In this document: positions 32,318 to 42,769 of the stretch, piece after piece
Position numbering within the stretch: the first letter of the stretch is position 1
Layout: each line of letters begins with the position of its first letter
DNA from: Antilocapra americana
Taxonomy: Eukaryota > Chordata > Mammalia > Artiodactyla > Antilocapridae
DNA length: 64,000 nucleotides
Direction of reading: 5' to 3'
Assembly: GCA_007570785.1 (NCBI GenBank)
Contig: ML664161.1
Span: 13,688,416 to 13,752,415, forward strand
Notes under the pieces: generated by a model
Told to the model about the DNA's origin: nothing
The model's database searches: none
The model's input: only the letters and a program-made list of their open reading frames with translations
Made by a program: the position numbers and the translations under genes

Positions 32318-33290
32318 GTGATCACTCACACTCAGCTGGAGCCACACATCCTGGAAGGTGAAGTCAAGTGGGACTTAGAAAGCATCACTATAAACAAAGC
32401 TAGTGGAGGTGATGGAATTCCAGCTGAGCTGTTTCAAATCCTGAAAGGCAATGCTGTGAAAGTGCTGCATTCTATACACCAGCAAATTTGGAAAACTCAA
32501 AGTGGCCACAGTTTTCATTCCTATCCCAAACAAAGGCAAGGCCAAAGAATGCTCAAACTACCGCATAATTGTACTCATCTCACATGCTAGTAAAGTAATG
32601 CTCAAAATTCTCCAAGTGAGGCTTCAGCAATACATGAACCGTGAACTTCCAGATGTTCAAGCTGGTTTTGGAAAAGGCAGAGGAACCAGAGATCAAATTG
32701 CCAATATCCACTGGATCAACAAAAAAGCAAGAGAGTTTCAGAAAAACAACTGTTTCTGCTTTATTGACTATGCCAAAGCCTTTGACTGCGTGGATCACAA
32801 TAAACTGTGGAAAATTCTGAAGAAGGGAATACCAGACCACCTGACCTGCCTCTTGCAAAACTTGTATGAAGGTCAGGAAGCAACAGTTCGAACTGGACAT
32901 GGAACATCAGACTGGTTCCAAATAGGAAAAGGAGTATGTCAAGGCTGTATATTGTCACCCTGCTTATTTAACTTATATGCAGAGTACATCATGAGAAATG
33001 TTGGGCTGGAAGATGCACAAGCTGGAATCAAGATTGCCGGGAGAAATATCAATAACCTCAGATATACAGATGACACCATCCTTATGGCAGAAAATGAAGA
33101 AGAACTAAAGAGACTCTTGATGAAAGTGAAAGAGGAGAGTGAAAAGGTTGTCTTAAATCTCAACATTCAGAAAACTCAGATCATAACATTCAGTCCTATC
33201 ATTTCATGGCAAATAGATGGGGAAACAGTGGAAATGGCTGACTTTATTTTGGGAGCTCTAAAATCAGTGCAGATGGTGATTGCAGCATGA
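32318..33290 (+). pseudogene. BovB reverse transcriptase domain, decayed
   Basis: Two overlapping frames (32318-32590 and 32502-33290) hold the RT domain; the break between them is a deletion near 32505. In the 262-codon frame, motif A (Phe-Ile-Asp-Tyr-Ala-Lys-Ala-Phe-Asp) keeps its catalytic Asp at residue 89, and the Gln-Gly box is present as Val-Cys-Gln-Gly-Cys. The active-site box is Tyr-Thr-Asp-Asp at residues 188-191 (33063-33074), where the family has Tyr-Ala-Asp-Asp. The frame then stops before the C-terminal region. The remaining C-terminal part continues out of frame to ~33780. Confidence 0.9.
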
Positions 33291-33843
33291 AATTAAAAGA
33301 CGCTTACTCCTTGGAAGGAAAATTATGACAAAGCTAGACAGCATATTTAAAAGCAGAGACATTGCTTTGTCCACAAGGGTCCATCTAGTCAAGGCAATGA
33401 TTTTTCCAGTAGTTACGTATGGCTGTGAGAGTTGGACTATAAAGAAAGCTGAGGGCTGAGGAATTGATGCTTTTAAACTGTAGTATTAGAGAAGACTCTT
33501 GAGAGTCCCTTGGATTGCAAGGAGATCCAACCAGTCTATCCTAAAGGAGATCAGTCCTGGGTGTTCATTGGAAAGACTGATGTTGAAGCTGAAACTCCAA
33601 TACTTTGGCCACCTGATATGAAGGGCCAACTCATTTGCAAAGACCCTGATGCTAGGAAAGATTGAGGGCAGGAGGAGCAGGGGATGACAGAGGATGAGAT
33701 GGTTGGATGGCATCACCGACTCAATGGACATGGGTTTGGGTAGACTCCAGCAGTTGGTGATGGATAGGGAGGCCTGGCATGCTGCAGTTCATGGGGTCAC
33801 AAAGAGTCAGACACAACTGAGTGACTGAACTGAACTGATGATC

Positions 33844-34760
33844 TGAGTAAAGGAAATGAGAGGAATTTTTGCATTAAAATTAAGGAAAGGAAAGCAAGTT
33901 GAAATATCTCTATCTTCTAGGGTAGAAATGTTATGAGAACAAAACAAATCCATTACACATAAAAATTTTTAAATGGCAAAAATAAATGTGCTCAGTTGGA
34001 AAATAATGAAGATCTGGAGAAATATTATTTTGAAATAAACCCCTGTAAAGTTTAGTCTGGAACAAATAAGAAGCTCTGAGTTGAGTATTCCACAGAGTAT
34101 TCAAATTGTTCATGCTTTCAATAAACTGCTTACAATATTCTTAAAATATTGAAAACTGGAAAGAGCCCACCAATGGCTGTGAGAAAATGCCAAGAGGTCT
34201 CTACAAGCCACCAACTTTCCCATTTACCCAGCTTGGTTTTCTCACTGAAAAAAGTAGTAGGCAGGGGATGACAGGAATTACAGAAATCTTTGTAAAGCAT
34301 CTAGAATATAATGGCATCATGACTCATATGCTTTAGGCTTTTATGAAGGGAAAAAAATCAGATTAGACAAACTTGGGAGATGTTTTTGATAGAATGCCAG
34401 AATTAATTAATGGAACACAGTAGGTGTTGATTTTATGTCATTGCAAGTTAAGCCTTTTACTTTGCAGTCAAGAATGAAAAATAAATATCAAACTGGTCTG
34501 ACCCGTTCTCCTGATTTAATAGCTTAATTTCCAGAAATGCCAGTGAAAAACAGCCCAAATGTTTGCCTAGGCCAAATCTTCTTTATTATAGTTCATCCAT
34601 ATTTTCCTGTTCACAAGGAAGCCAGCACCTAACAGAGCTTAATTAAGTTTATATTTTACAGCACGAGTCACACGGCCTTACAAAAGAAAGCTTGTTAGAG
34701 GGAAATGAAGAGGATGCATCCCAACCCATAGAAAAGCATGGGAAGCCCAGCATAGTCTTC
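33844..34760. other. No recognisable feature
   Basis: Repeat-free as far as I can see. 34400-34700 is AT-rich with AATTAATTAAT and TTAATTAAG words; it could be conserved non-coding DNA. Confidence 0.4.
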
Positions 34761-34770
34761 CACGGAGCCT

Positions 34771-34991
34771 TGTAGTATTGGTAGTTTAGTCACTAAGTTG
34801 TGTCCAACTCTTGCAACCCCATGGATTGTGGCCCACCAGGTTCCTCTGCCCTCTGTCCACGGGATTTCCCAGGCAAGAATAGGAGTGGGCTGTCATTTTC
34901 TTCTCCAGGGGATCTTGCCCACCCAGGGATCAAAGCCAGGTCTCCTGCGTTGCAGGCAGATTCTTTACTAACTGAGCTACCAGGGAAACCC
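34771..34991 (-). mobile_element. Bov-tA SINE
   Basis: A full-length minus-strand copy with a CTCTGCC micro-duplication near 34843. The flanks CACGGAGCCT (34761-34770) and CCCGGAGGCT (34992-35001) form a diverged target duplication. Confidence 0.85.
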
Positions 34992-35001
34992 CCCGGAGGC
35001 T

Positions 35002-35528
35002 AATGCAACGAGAACTCTAGTTTTCACACACATTAAGACAGCTGACATTGTACACTAAGTGATGAACATACCTTATGTCCATGTCAGGAAAGGAATAATG
35101 GTTACAGGAAACTTCTGTGTTCTTCCTTTTCCTTCACATTCACAAAGAGTGTCAGAAGGATTCTCCCCAGCCCCCTGTGAAAGGGTTGAAGGCGCCATGC
35201 ATCATGAAATTCCCTTAAGGTAAAAAGGTGTTTCACTGTAGAGCAGTTTATTCTGCCAGAGAAGCTGGTGTGTCAGAGCCTAGGGAATTAAGTTGCTAGA
35301 ATAACTTGCTTGCTAACGTTTTTGAGGCAATCGGGTTGACCCCAGTGAAGTGACCCATTCCCTGTCAAAGTTAAGTGAAATGTAAAAGTTTAAAAGAGGA
35401 TCAAAATCAGGTATATAATTTGAAAGGAAATAAAATCAAATGGACTTGTTGGAACTGCTCTAAGAAAACTAACGAGAAACATTCATAGAAGTATGAATGT
35501 TTCTGTTAGGATAAGGTCAGTTGCATAT
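35002..35528. other. No recognisable feature
   Basis: Unassigned sequence up to the left target duplication of the inverted L1. Confidence 0.4.
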
Positions 35529-35542
35529 GAAAATGAAAGCAA
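35529..35542. repeat. Target-site duplication, left copy (inverted L1)
   Basis: GAAAATGAAAGCAA, repeated exactly at 37752-37765. Confidence 0.85.
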
Positions 35543-35548
35543 TTTTAT

Positions 35549-36648
35549 TTATCTTCTCAAAGAACCAGCTTGGTTGATTTTTGCTATGGTCTCTTTTGTT
35601 TCCTTTGCATTTATTTCTGCCCTGATCTTTAAGATTTCTTTCCTTCTACTACCCCTGGGCTTCTGCATTTCTTCCTTTTCTAGTTGCTTTAGGTGTAAAG
35701 TTAGATTATTTACTTGACTTTTTTCTTGTTTCCTGAGGTGAGCTTGTATTGCTATGAACTTTCCCCTTAGCACTGCTTTTACAGTGTCCCATAGGTTTTG
35801 GGTTGTTGTGTTTTCATTTTCATTCATTTCTATGCATATTTTGATTTTTTTTTATTTCTTCTGTGATTTGTTGGTTATTCAGCAGTGTGTTGTTGAGCCT
35901 CCATATGTTGGAATTTTTGAATGGTTTTCTCCTGTAGTTGATATCTAATCTCACTGCATTGTGGTCAGAAAAGATGTTTGGAATGATTTCAATAGTTTTG
36001 AATTTACCAAGGCTAGATTTATGGCCCAGGATGTGATCTATCCTGGAGAAGGTCCCGTGTGAGCTTGAGAAAAAGGTGAAATTCCTTGTTTTGGGGTGGA
36101 ATGACCTATAGATATCAATTAGGTCTAGTTGGTCTATTGTATCATTTAAAGTTTGAAGTTCCTTGTTACTTTTCTGTCTAGTTGATCTATCCATTGGTGT
36201 GAGTGGTGTATTAAAGTCTCCCACTATTATTGTGTTGTTGTTAATTTCCCCTTTCATACTTGTTAGCATTTGCCTTACATATTGTGGAGCTCCTATGTTA
36301 GGTGCATAAATATTTATAATTGTTATTTCTTCTTCTTGGATTGATCCTTTGATTATTATGTAATGTCTATCTTTATCTCTTTTCACTGCCTTGATTTTAA
36401 AGTCTACTTTATCTGATATGAGTATTGCCACTCCTGCTTTCTTTTGGTCTTTATTTGTATGGAATATCTTTTTCCAGCCTTTAACTTTCAAGTCTATATG
36501 TGTCCCTAGGTTTGAGGTGGGTCTCTTGTAGACAACATATATAGGGGTTTTGTTTTTGTATCCAATCGGCCAATCTTTGTCTTTTGGTTGGGGCATTCAA
36601 CCCGTTTACATTTAAGGTAATTATTGATAAGTATGATCCCGTTGCCAT
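35549..36648 (-). pseudogene. L1 ORF2 N-terminal part (endonuclease), frameshifted
   Basis: The ORF2 start codon lies at 36646-36648 on the minus strand, directly at the inversion junction. The endonuclease follows. The catalytic Gln-Glu-Thr-His box is in one frame near 36510, and after a frameshift at ~36485 a 258-codon frame (35820-36596) carries Ile-Tyr-Ala-Pro-Asn, Gly-Asp-Phe-Asn, and Phe-Ser-Asp-His-Asn boxes. A homopolymer shift at ~35845 passes to a second frame (35549-35827) with the linker after the endonuclease. A further shift occurs near 35565. It reads to about residue 360 of ORF2. Confidence 0.85.
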
Positions 36649-36659
36649 TTACTAAATTA

Positions 36660-37330
36660 AAAGCTTCTGCACAACAAAGGAAACTATAAGCAAGGTGAAA
36701 AGGCAGCCTTCAGAATGGGAGAAAATAATAGCAAATGAAGCAACGGACAAACAATTAATCTCAAAAATATACAAGCAACTTCTGCAGCTCCATTCTAGAA
36801 AAATAAACGACCCAATCAAAAAGTGGGCCAAAGAACTTAACAGACATTTCTCCAAAGAAGACATACAAATGGCTAACAAATACATGAAAAGATGCTCAAC
36901 ATCACTCATTATCAGAGAAATGCAAATCAAAACCACAATGAGGTACCACTTTACACCAGTCAGAATGGCTGCAATCCAAAAATCTACAAGCAATAAATGC
37001 TGGAAAGGATGTGGAGAAAAGGGAACTCTCTTACACTGTTGGTGGGAATGCAAACTAGTACAGCCACTATGGAAAACAGTGTGGAGATTCCTTAAAAACC
37101 TGCAAATAGACCTGCCATATGACCCAGCAATCCCACTGCTGGGCATACACACGGAGGAAACCAGAATTGAAAGAGACACGTGTACCCCAGTGTTCATCGC
37201 CGCATTGTTTACAATAGCCAGGACATGCAAGCAACCTAGATGCCCATCAACTGACGAATGGATAAGAAAGCTGTGGTACATATACACAATGGAATATTAC
37301 TCAGCATTAAAAAAAAAAAAATTCATTTGA
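36660..37330 (+). pseudogene. L1 ORF2 C-terminal part, long open remnant
   Basis: A 211-codon frame from 36695 to 37330 gives the ORF2 C-terminus. It contains the Cys-rich motif as Cys102-x3-Cys106-x7-His114-x4-Cys119 of this frame, then the conserved Trp-rich and Pro-Ala-Ile-Pro-Leu-Leu-Gly-Ile segments. An A-run at 37311-37321 shifts the frame near the end, so the normal terminus is lost. Without the reverse transcriptase region it has no enzymatic function. Confidence 0.85.
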
Positions 37331-37751
37331 ATCAGTTCTACTCAGGTGGACGGAACTGGAGCGTATTATCCAGAGTGAAGTAAGCCAGAAGGAAAAACAA
37401 CAATACAGTATACTAACACATATATATGGAATTTAGAAAGATGGTAACGAGAACCCTGCATGTGAGACAGCAAAAGGAACGCAGATGTATAGAACTCGTG
37501 GACTCTGTGGAAGAGGGCAAGGGTGGGATGATATGGGAAAATGGCATTGAAACATGTTAAGTATCATATGTGAAATCAATCGCCAGCCCAGGGTTGATGC
37601 TCGGGGCTGGTGCACCGACATGACCCAAGGGGAGGGAATCTGGAGGGAGGAGGGAGGGGGGTTCTGGAGGGGGAGCATATGTATACCCATGGCGGTTTCA
37701 TGTCAATGTATGGCAAAACCAACACAATAAAGAAAATTAAAAAAAAAAAAA
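37331..37751 (+). mobile_element. L1 3' UTR and poly(A) tail of the inverted element
   Basis: It contains the 'ggaatttagaaagatgg' block, a G-rich tract at 37642-37673, 'tatggcaaaaccaacac' and an A-rich tail at 37728-37751. Confidence 0.9.
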
Positions 37752-37765
37752 GAAAATGAAAGCAA
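37752..37765. repeat. Target-site duplication, right copy (inverted L1)
   Basis: GAAAATGAAAGCAA, identical to 35529-35542. Confidence 0.85.
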
Positions 37766-38482
37766 AATAAGAGTTGCTTAAGAAAATTACAAGTTTATGA
37801 TACCTTCATATAGAAGGTAAGATATATAGATAGTGTAAGCTTGGTATGAAAGCATCATGGTGACATAAGAAAGGCAAGTTCATCTCTCTGCTCCACCAGC
37901 TCAGTAAATGGCTTTCATTTCCAAGGTCATCTCATAGTTGAAGATTGCCAGTGGAGCCTCAGCCATTACAGATGCATTCCACACAACAGGATGAGAAGTG
38001 AGAGAAAAGGTGAAAAGTTCTTTTCCCCAGCCAAGTCAGCTCCCTTTGAGCTCTTTCCAGAAGTCTCATGTAACACTTCTACTTGCATCTCACTGGTGAG
38101 ATCTCGGTTGTATGGCAATACCTAGAGGCAAGGAAGCCTGAGAAAAAAATTCTTCTAGAGTGATCATTGCTCTCTATGCTATGAATCAGGATTCATTTAA
38201 AAGGAGCATTTAAAATTCATTTAAAAGTGGGAATAGATATTTGAGTAAGTGACTATCTTTCCCTGACTGGTTCAATTTTTCCCCCGTGTTTATAAAACCT
38301 AACATGTGACTAGGTAGTGAAAGAAAAGAGATTGGTGGTTGCCTGGAGACAGGAAGAAGATGCAGGAAGGGGAACTACAGAGGGACATGAGGGACTCTGG
38401 AAGGAATGATGGACATGTTCACCATCTTGATCATGACAATGTTTCGCAGGTCTACACACATCAAGTACACGCATAGAGAATG
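37766..38482. other. No recognisable feature
   Basis: Unassigned. A 'cattcatttaaaa' word repeats at 38190-38225 as a short local duplication. 38310-38450 ('attggtggttgcctggagac', 'cacatcaagtacacgc') resembles an old L1 or LTR fragment, unconfirmed. Confidence 0.35.
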
Positions 38483-38487
38483 TACTG

Positions 38488-38824
38488 TGCCAAATGTTTG
38501 TGTCTCCTTAAATTCGAGGGTGGAAAAACCTAATCCCCAATGTGATGGTATATGGAGGTGGGGCCTTTAGGAGGTGATTAGCTCATGAGGTGGATTCCTC
38601 ATGAATGAGATTAGTGCCTTCATAAAAAAGACCCCAGAGAGTTTCCAGCCCCCTTCTGCCATGGGAGGACCTAATGAATAGATTACCATCTCGCCAGACA
38701 TCAAATCTGCTGGAACCTGATCTTAGACTTCCACCTTCCAGAACTGGGAGAAATAAACCTTTGACGTGTATAAGCCACATAGTCTAAAGTACATCTGCTA
38801 TAGCAGCCTGAACAGGCTAAGACA
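38488..38824 (+). mobile_element. MaLR solo LTR (MST/MLT1 type)
   Basis: A 337-bp LTR, TG to CA: 'tgccaaatgtttgtgtc', 'aacctaatccccaatgtgatgg', 'ggtggggcctttaggaggtgattag', 'agaactgggagaaataaac', 'cctgaacaggctaagaca'. An exact 5-bp duplication TACTG flanks it (38483-38487 and 38825-38829), as expected for ERVL-MaLR. A polyadenylation-type AATAAA lies at 38752-38757. Confidence 0.92.
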
Positions 38825-38829
38825 TACTG

Positions 38830-39689
38830 TATGTTAATTATACCTTATTAGAGCTGTTAAAAATGTGAAGTGCTAAACTAAAAAGTAAAAATAATATATG
38901 AGAATACACACACACACTTTTCAGGGAACCATTTTCTATCGCTAGTAAACCATGTCCTAGTGCTATTAAAAAATAGTTCATCCCTTTTCATCATGGAGTT
39001 GCTTTTTAAAGTACCCCTCCTGTGAGACTGAGAGGCTCTTGTAAAACCCGTGAACACAGATACAATAATGATGGTGTTGGATTATCTACTGCACCACCTC
39101 ATAGGTAGGACTGCCAAGTGGGCAACAGAAGGGGTCTTTAATTCACCAGTTTTTAAAAAGCCAAACATTTTACTTGGAACAGAAACTCATTAAATCTATT
39201 ATCTCTGATTCTCCTTGTAGATAGCTGAGGAGGCTTAGGTATGAACAAATTATTTCTTTCACACAGTGAGTAGCAGTGAACAAACAAGAATTCAAAGATT
39301 TGTCTGTCTCCCATGGCGGGTGGGGGTGGGGTGAGTGGATATATTTCAGTTATCATTCATAATCTCAAATCCCTGCTTTGCGCTTCAAATTCATATGACT
39401 GGGAGTCTAGTGAACACCTGTGAGCTCCAGAAGGACAGGATCAATGCTGGACTCACACAGAAGGTGGGTTATAAATGTGCATGTGTGTGTAGAAAGAACA
39501 CAACACTGTCTGGAAAGGATTCATACAGGTTTGCTGGGGTAAGTTTATGGAAAGGGTGGACTTCCACTTATTTTACATGTGTGCATTCATTTGCATTTTC
39601 TACAGAGAGATGAATCACTTTTATAATTTTCTAAAATATATAAAAATATAAAGGAATTCATACCTTTCTCTGTTTTTCAGCTGCTATTG
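38830..39689. other. No recognisable feature
   Basis: Unassigned. It includes (CA)n at 38907-38916, a G-rich word at 39316-39334 and a (TG)n run near 39481. Confidence 0.4.
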
Positions 39690-40250
39690 AGCTTCATCAC
39701 TTCTCCCATGGCCATTGTACCATTCTCCTGTTTTATTTCTTTGCCACTAGTCTCTCTCTCCCTGAGCTCTACCCTCCAGGGTTACTATCCTATTGCTCCC
39801 TCCTTAAAACTCAAACTGAACAGGATTAAGTTCCCTTCTCAGAATGACTTCTAAAGCCCTTAACATGCCCAGGCCCTGTCTTCATCCCAACTACACCTAC
39901 TCCTCCTCTTTCTGCTGAAAGCACCACACACACGTTGTTCCCCTCACAAGTTGACGCCTTTATCCTCATTGCTTCTGCCTCAAATGTCTTTACCTGCCTT
40001 CCTCAGAAAACCTCCTGGGAATTCTTTAGAGTCCATCTCAATGCTGTCCCCTGTCTCAAGCAGAGCTCCCACCTTGATACACTGGCTGCACCTCCAATGA
40101 GCAGTTCTATGGTGAACTGTGATACATCTGTGCTCACATTCTCACAAGGCTGTGTGGACCACAGGAGTAACACTCCTCCTCAACACATCCTCTCACCCCA
40201 ATCCTGCTCACTGCCTACCTCCTGGATGTTCAACAAACTCTCTTTAAATG
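39690..40250 (+). repeat. L2 LINE relic
   Basis: L2 3' sequence in order: 'cttctaaagcccttaacatgcccaggcc', 'caactacacctactcctcc', 'cattgcttctgcctcaaatgtc', 'tctcaatgctgtccc'. Old and diverged. Confidence 0.5.
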
Positions 40251-40819
40251 AGTAAGAGATAAGTCAACGCACTTGAGAAATCTGTGACAAGTTCTTTTGG
40301 CCTCCTTCTACTTCTGCTCTCTTTACCCCCATACCCCAGTTCCAGGTACCCACTCTGCCAAGGGCCACACCAGCACTGCCATCAGATGCACCCCAAGGTC
40401 CCCACGTTTGATTGTGCCCCCATCCAGCAAGGTGTCCTGCTCCCTGTTGAAGCCTCCACCACAACGTTTGAAGGTTCTGTTCTTCCATGAGTTGCCAAGG
40501 GATGTGGCCTTTGACAACCACTTACCAAAAGAGCCTTCTGTTTCCTTAACCAAAAAGCCTACGGCTTGTTGGAAGGACTAAGCGGGACACCATGTGTTGA
40601 GCCACTCCAGCAGAATCTGGGGCCCCACTATCCTTCACTTCTGCCAGTATTGTTCCCCCTTTAGTAGCTTCTTGAAAACAAGAAAGACTTGGCCATCTCT
40701 TAAACAACAACTATTTAATGATGGTAACATAGATAATAAGGGCTGTAAACGGCAAAAGTGACAGCATTCTGCCTGGTCACACAGATTATCTCACAAACAT
40801 CTACTCTATCTCCTCAAAC
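40251..40819. other. No recognisable feature
   Basis: A C/T-rich stretch with several overlapping short frames on both strands (40264-40581); none has a recognisable domain. Confidence 0.4.
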
Positions 40820-40906
40820 AACCCTGCCCTCTGGGTGCCCCTGTGGTGCTTCCTCAAGCACCCCCTGTCTTCCTCCACCTACAAGGCTGTTTGTACCTGT
40901 CTTTTC
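40820..40906 (+). repeat. L2 LINE relic, left of SINE
   Basis: A C-rich L2-like piece, interrupted by the Bov-tA that follows and continued at 41080. Confidence 0.35.
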
Positions 40907-40907
40907 T

Positions 40908-41079
40908 GCTGCATGTATGTATGCTCAGTCATGTCAACTCTCTGCAGCCCCATGGACCGTAGTCTGCTAGGCTTCTCTGTCCATGAGATTTCCCAGGCAA
41001 GAATACTGGAGTGGGTTGCCATTTCCTACTCCAGGGGATCTTCCCCACCCAGGAATAGATCCCTTCTCTGCGTAACTTT
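40908..41079 (-). mobile_element. Bov-tA SINE, head truncated
   Basis: Minus-strand tail and body ('tcccaggcaagaatactgg') ending near 41068 before the full head. It lies between TTGTACCTGTC near 40891 and TTTTACCTGTC near 41077, a probable target duplication. Confidence 0.85.
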
Positions 41080-41230
41080 TACCTGTCCTTCAAGGTCCCA
41101 GTCAAGGGCCTCCTCCCCTGTAGAGTCCGCTGTGATACCCTCAGAAGGACTCAGGTCGTGCTTCCTCTGTGTTTCTACAGAAGTTCACACCCACCTTCTC
41201 CACTGGCCTCTGTCATATCTCCCTCAAAGC
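41080..41230 (+). repeat. L2 LINE relic, right of SINE
   Basis: 'acctgtccttcaaggtccc', a decayed 'aaatgtcacctcctc' block and 'tttctacagaagttc' fit the L2 3' region. Confidence 0.4.
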
Positions 41231-42769
41231 CGCTAAGAGGCTGCTTTCCCACACCCGAGAGGACAAAGCCTCTTTACAAGTGTCAACGTCTTCCTTCTCC
41301 AGGAGCCTTAAGAGGGTCTGCTCCAGAAGGTGAGCCAGCATTTATATCCAAAGCTACCGAGTAAATAAAGACAAAATTAATTACAACTGACAGAATTTTA
41401 CATATGAAAGTCATTATGTTTGGAACAAGAAAGAGGCCCTTATTAAATCGTCTTTAAGCACCAAGTGGCAAGAGACAGCATTATCACTGGATGATGTGGC
41501 AGGAATTCCTGGCTCTCCTCTCTGCACTGGAATTTAATTTCTACCTTAAATAAATCTCGCTCTCAGTGGGGGTTTTGACAGTATCAGGCCATTAATGAGA
41601 AAGAAAACCCTGGAAACCTAATTATCAGCTCAAAAGACACCCAGGGACAGCTATGTCAGGAAAAGGTGTGAAATCTGACTAGTGTATCACTCTGGGGCCC
41701 TGCTGCATCCTGGTGTTTGTAACTAAAGCAATTATTTTTCTTCTGGGGCTGTCGCTAAGAGACATTTTAAAGAATGACATTTAAAGTGACCACATAGTAG
41801 ATTAAAGAAAAGGAAGTAACAAATTTTATACCAACATCATCAAAAAGAAAGTCAGGTATGCTGACAAAGGAGATGGTTCCTTCAAGCAGGGTTGTACCTA
41901 TTCTCTGCTGGGCAACCTTTCAATTGAAAGGTGCAGGTAAGCGGCAAGGACTTTTCAGAGAAAAGAGTGGGAGGACCACTAGGACAAAAATAGTTCACAG
42001 TCTATTCCATGTTATTCGTCACTCAAAATAAAGGTTTTAACTGGCAAAAGCAAGCTTCTGACCAGGTGATGATGAATTTGCTGGGCATGTGCTGGTGCTG
42101 TGCTATGGTTTTTTGTTTTATTTTAGTGCTATGTTTTATTCATTCTGTTCTTTGAGTGGCCTGAATTCAGTGTTCCTATATGCGTACATAACCTTTAAGA
42201 GCAGACCCTACTGTCTGATTGCCTCATTGCCTCAGAAATATTCAGAGAATCTCAGAAACATTTCACTCCAAAAAGACATGTGTTCCTCCTTTACTGGAGG
42301 AAAATTTAATTGTATATATCAAAGGTCTTAAAAGATGACTGTCTTTGAGGCAGCAATGCACCTCCTGGGAATTCATCTTAAGAAAACTATTAAGGATACA
42401 TGCAAATATGTGCATATAAGGCTGATCACTGTAGTGACAAGTTTGAGCCCCTTAAATAGCTAACTATTATAAATAGTTTAAAAAAAATCTATGATCCATT
42501 TATGTAATGAATATGACAACATTCAAAATTATATTAATAGAAATACTGACTGACACTGAGAGATGGTCATAGTATGGTAAATAGGAAAAAATGTTACAAA
42601 ACAAGATAGGGTGATCTCATTTTTGTGAGAAAGATACTATAGGGTTTTTTTAGTGGAGAGTGGTTGTTTTGTTTTTTTTTTTTTCTGTTACCTAGTCAAG
42701 TCAGGGGATCAGTCAGTTAAAAGAAAAAAAATAGGTTAAAGTGGTAAAACATAAAAAATAAAATGAGAA
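41231..42769. other. Unassigned; candidate conserved block
   Basis: 1.5 kb without a recognisable repeat. 41530-41670 carries ATTAATGA (41591-41598) and TAATTA (41619-41624) words. No gene seen. Confidence 0.4.

Larger units (their letters stand above)
30750..33843 (+). mobile_element. BovB (RTE) LINE, near full length, inactive
   Basis: About 3.1 kb, from the 5' region ('ggagaggtctgacagaatg') to the 3' terminus 'gtgactgaactgaactgat'. RTE elements encode an APE-type endonuclease followed by a reverse transcriptase in one long ORF. Here that ORF is broken by a nonsense change at 31396, a small deletion near 31530, a ~15-bp loss near 32505 and other shifts. BovB spread into ruminant ancestors by horizontal transfer, as is established for the family. 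I could not identify target duplications or the exact 5' end. Confidence 0.95.
35543..37751. mobile_element. L1 LINE with 5' inversion (twin priming)
   Basis: A single insertion with two oppositely oriented parts. 35543-36650 is L1 ORF2 5' sequence in minus orientation. 36651-37751 is the ORF2 3' end, 3' UTR and poly(A) tail in plus orientation. One pair of exact 14-bp duplications encloses the whole. The ORF2 interval between the two parts, which includes the reverse-transcriptase domain, is missing. This is the standard product of twin priming during L1 integration. The copy is fairly young, since long frames survive in both parts. Confidence 0.93.

Noticed and set aside
36652..37287. 211-codon minus-strand frame
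   Set aside because: It is the exact antisense shadow of the L1 ORF2 C-terminal frame.
40264..40581. Overlapping frames on both strands
   Set aside because: Several equal-length frames in a C/T-rich stretch on opposite strands show no domain; none is favoured.
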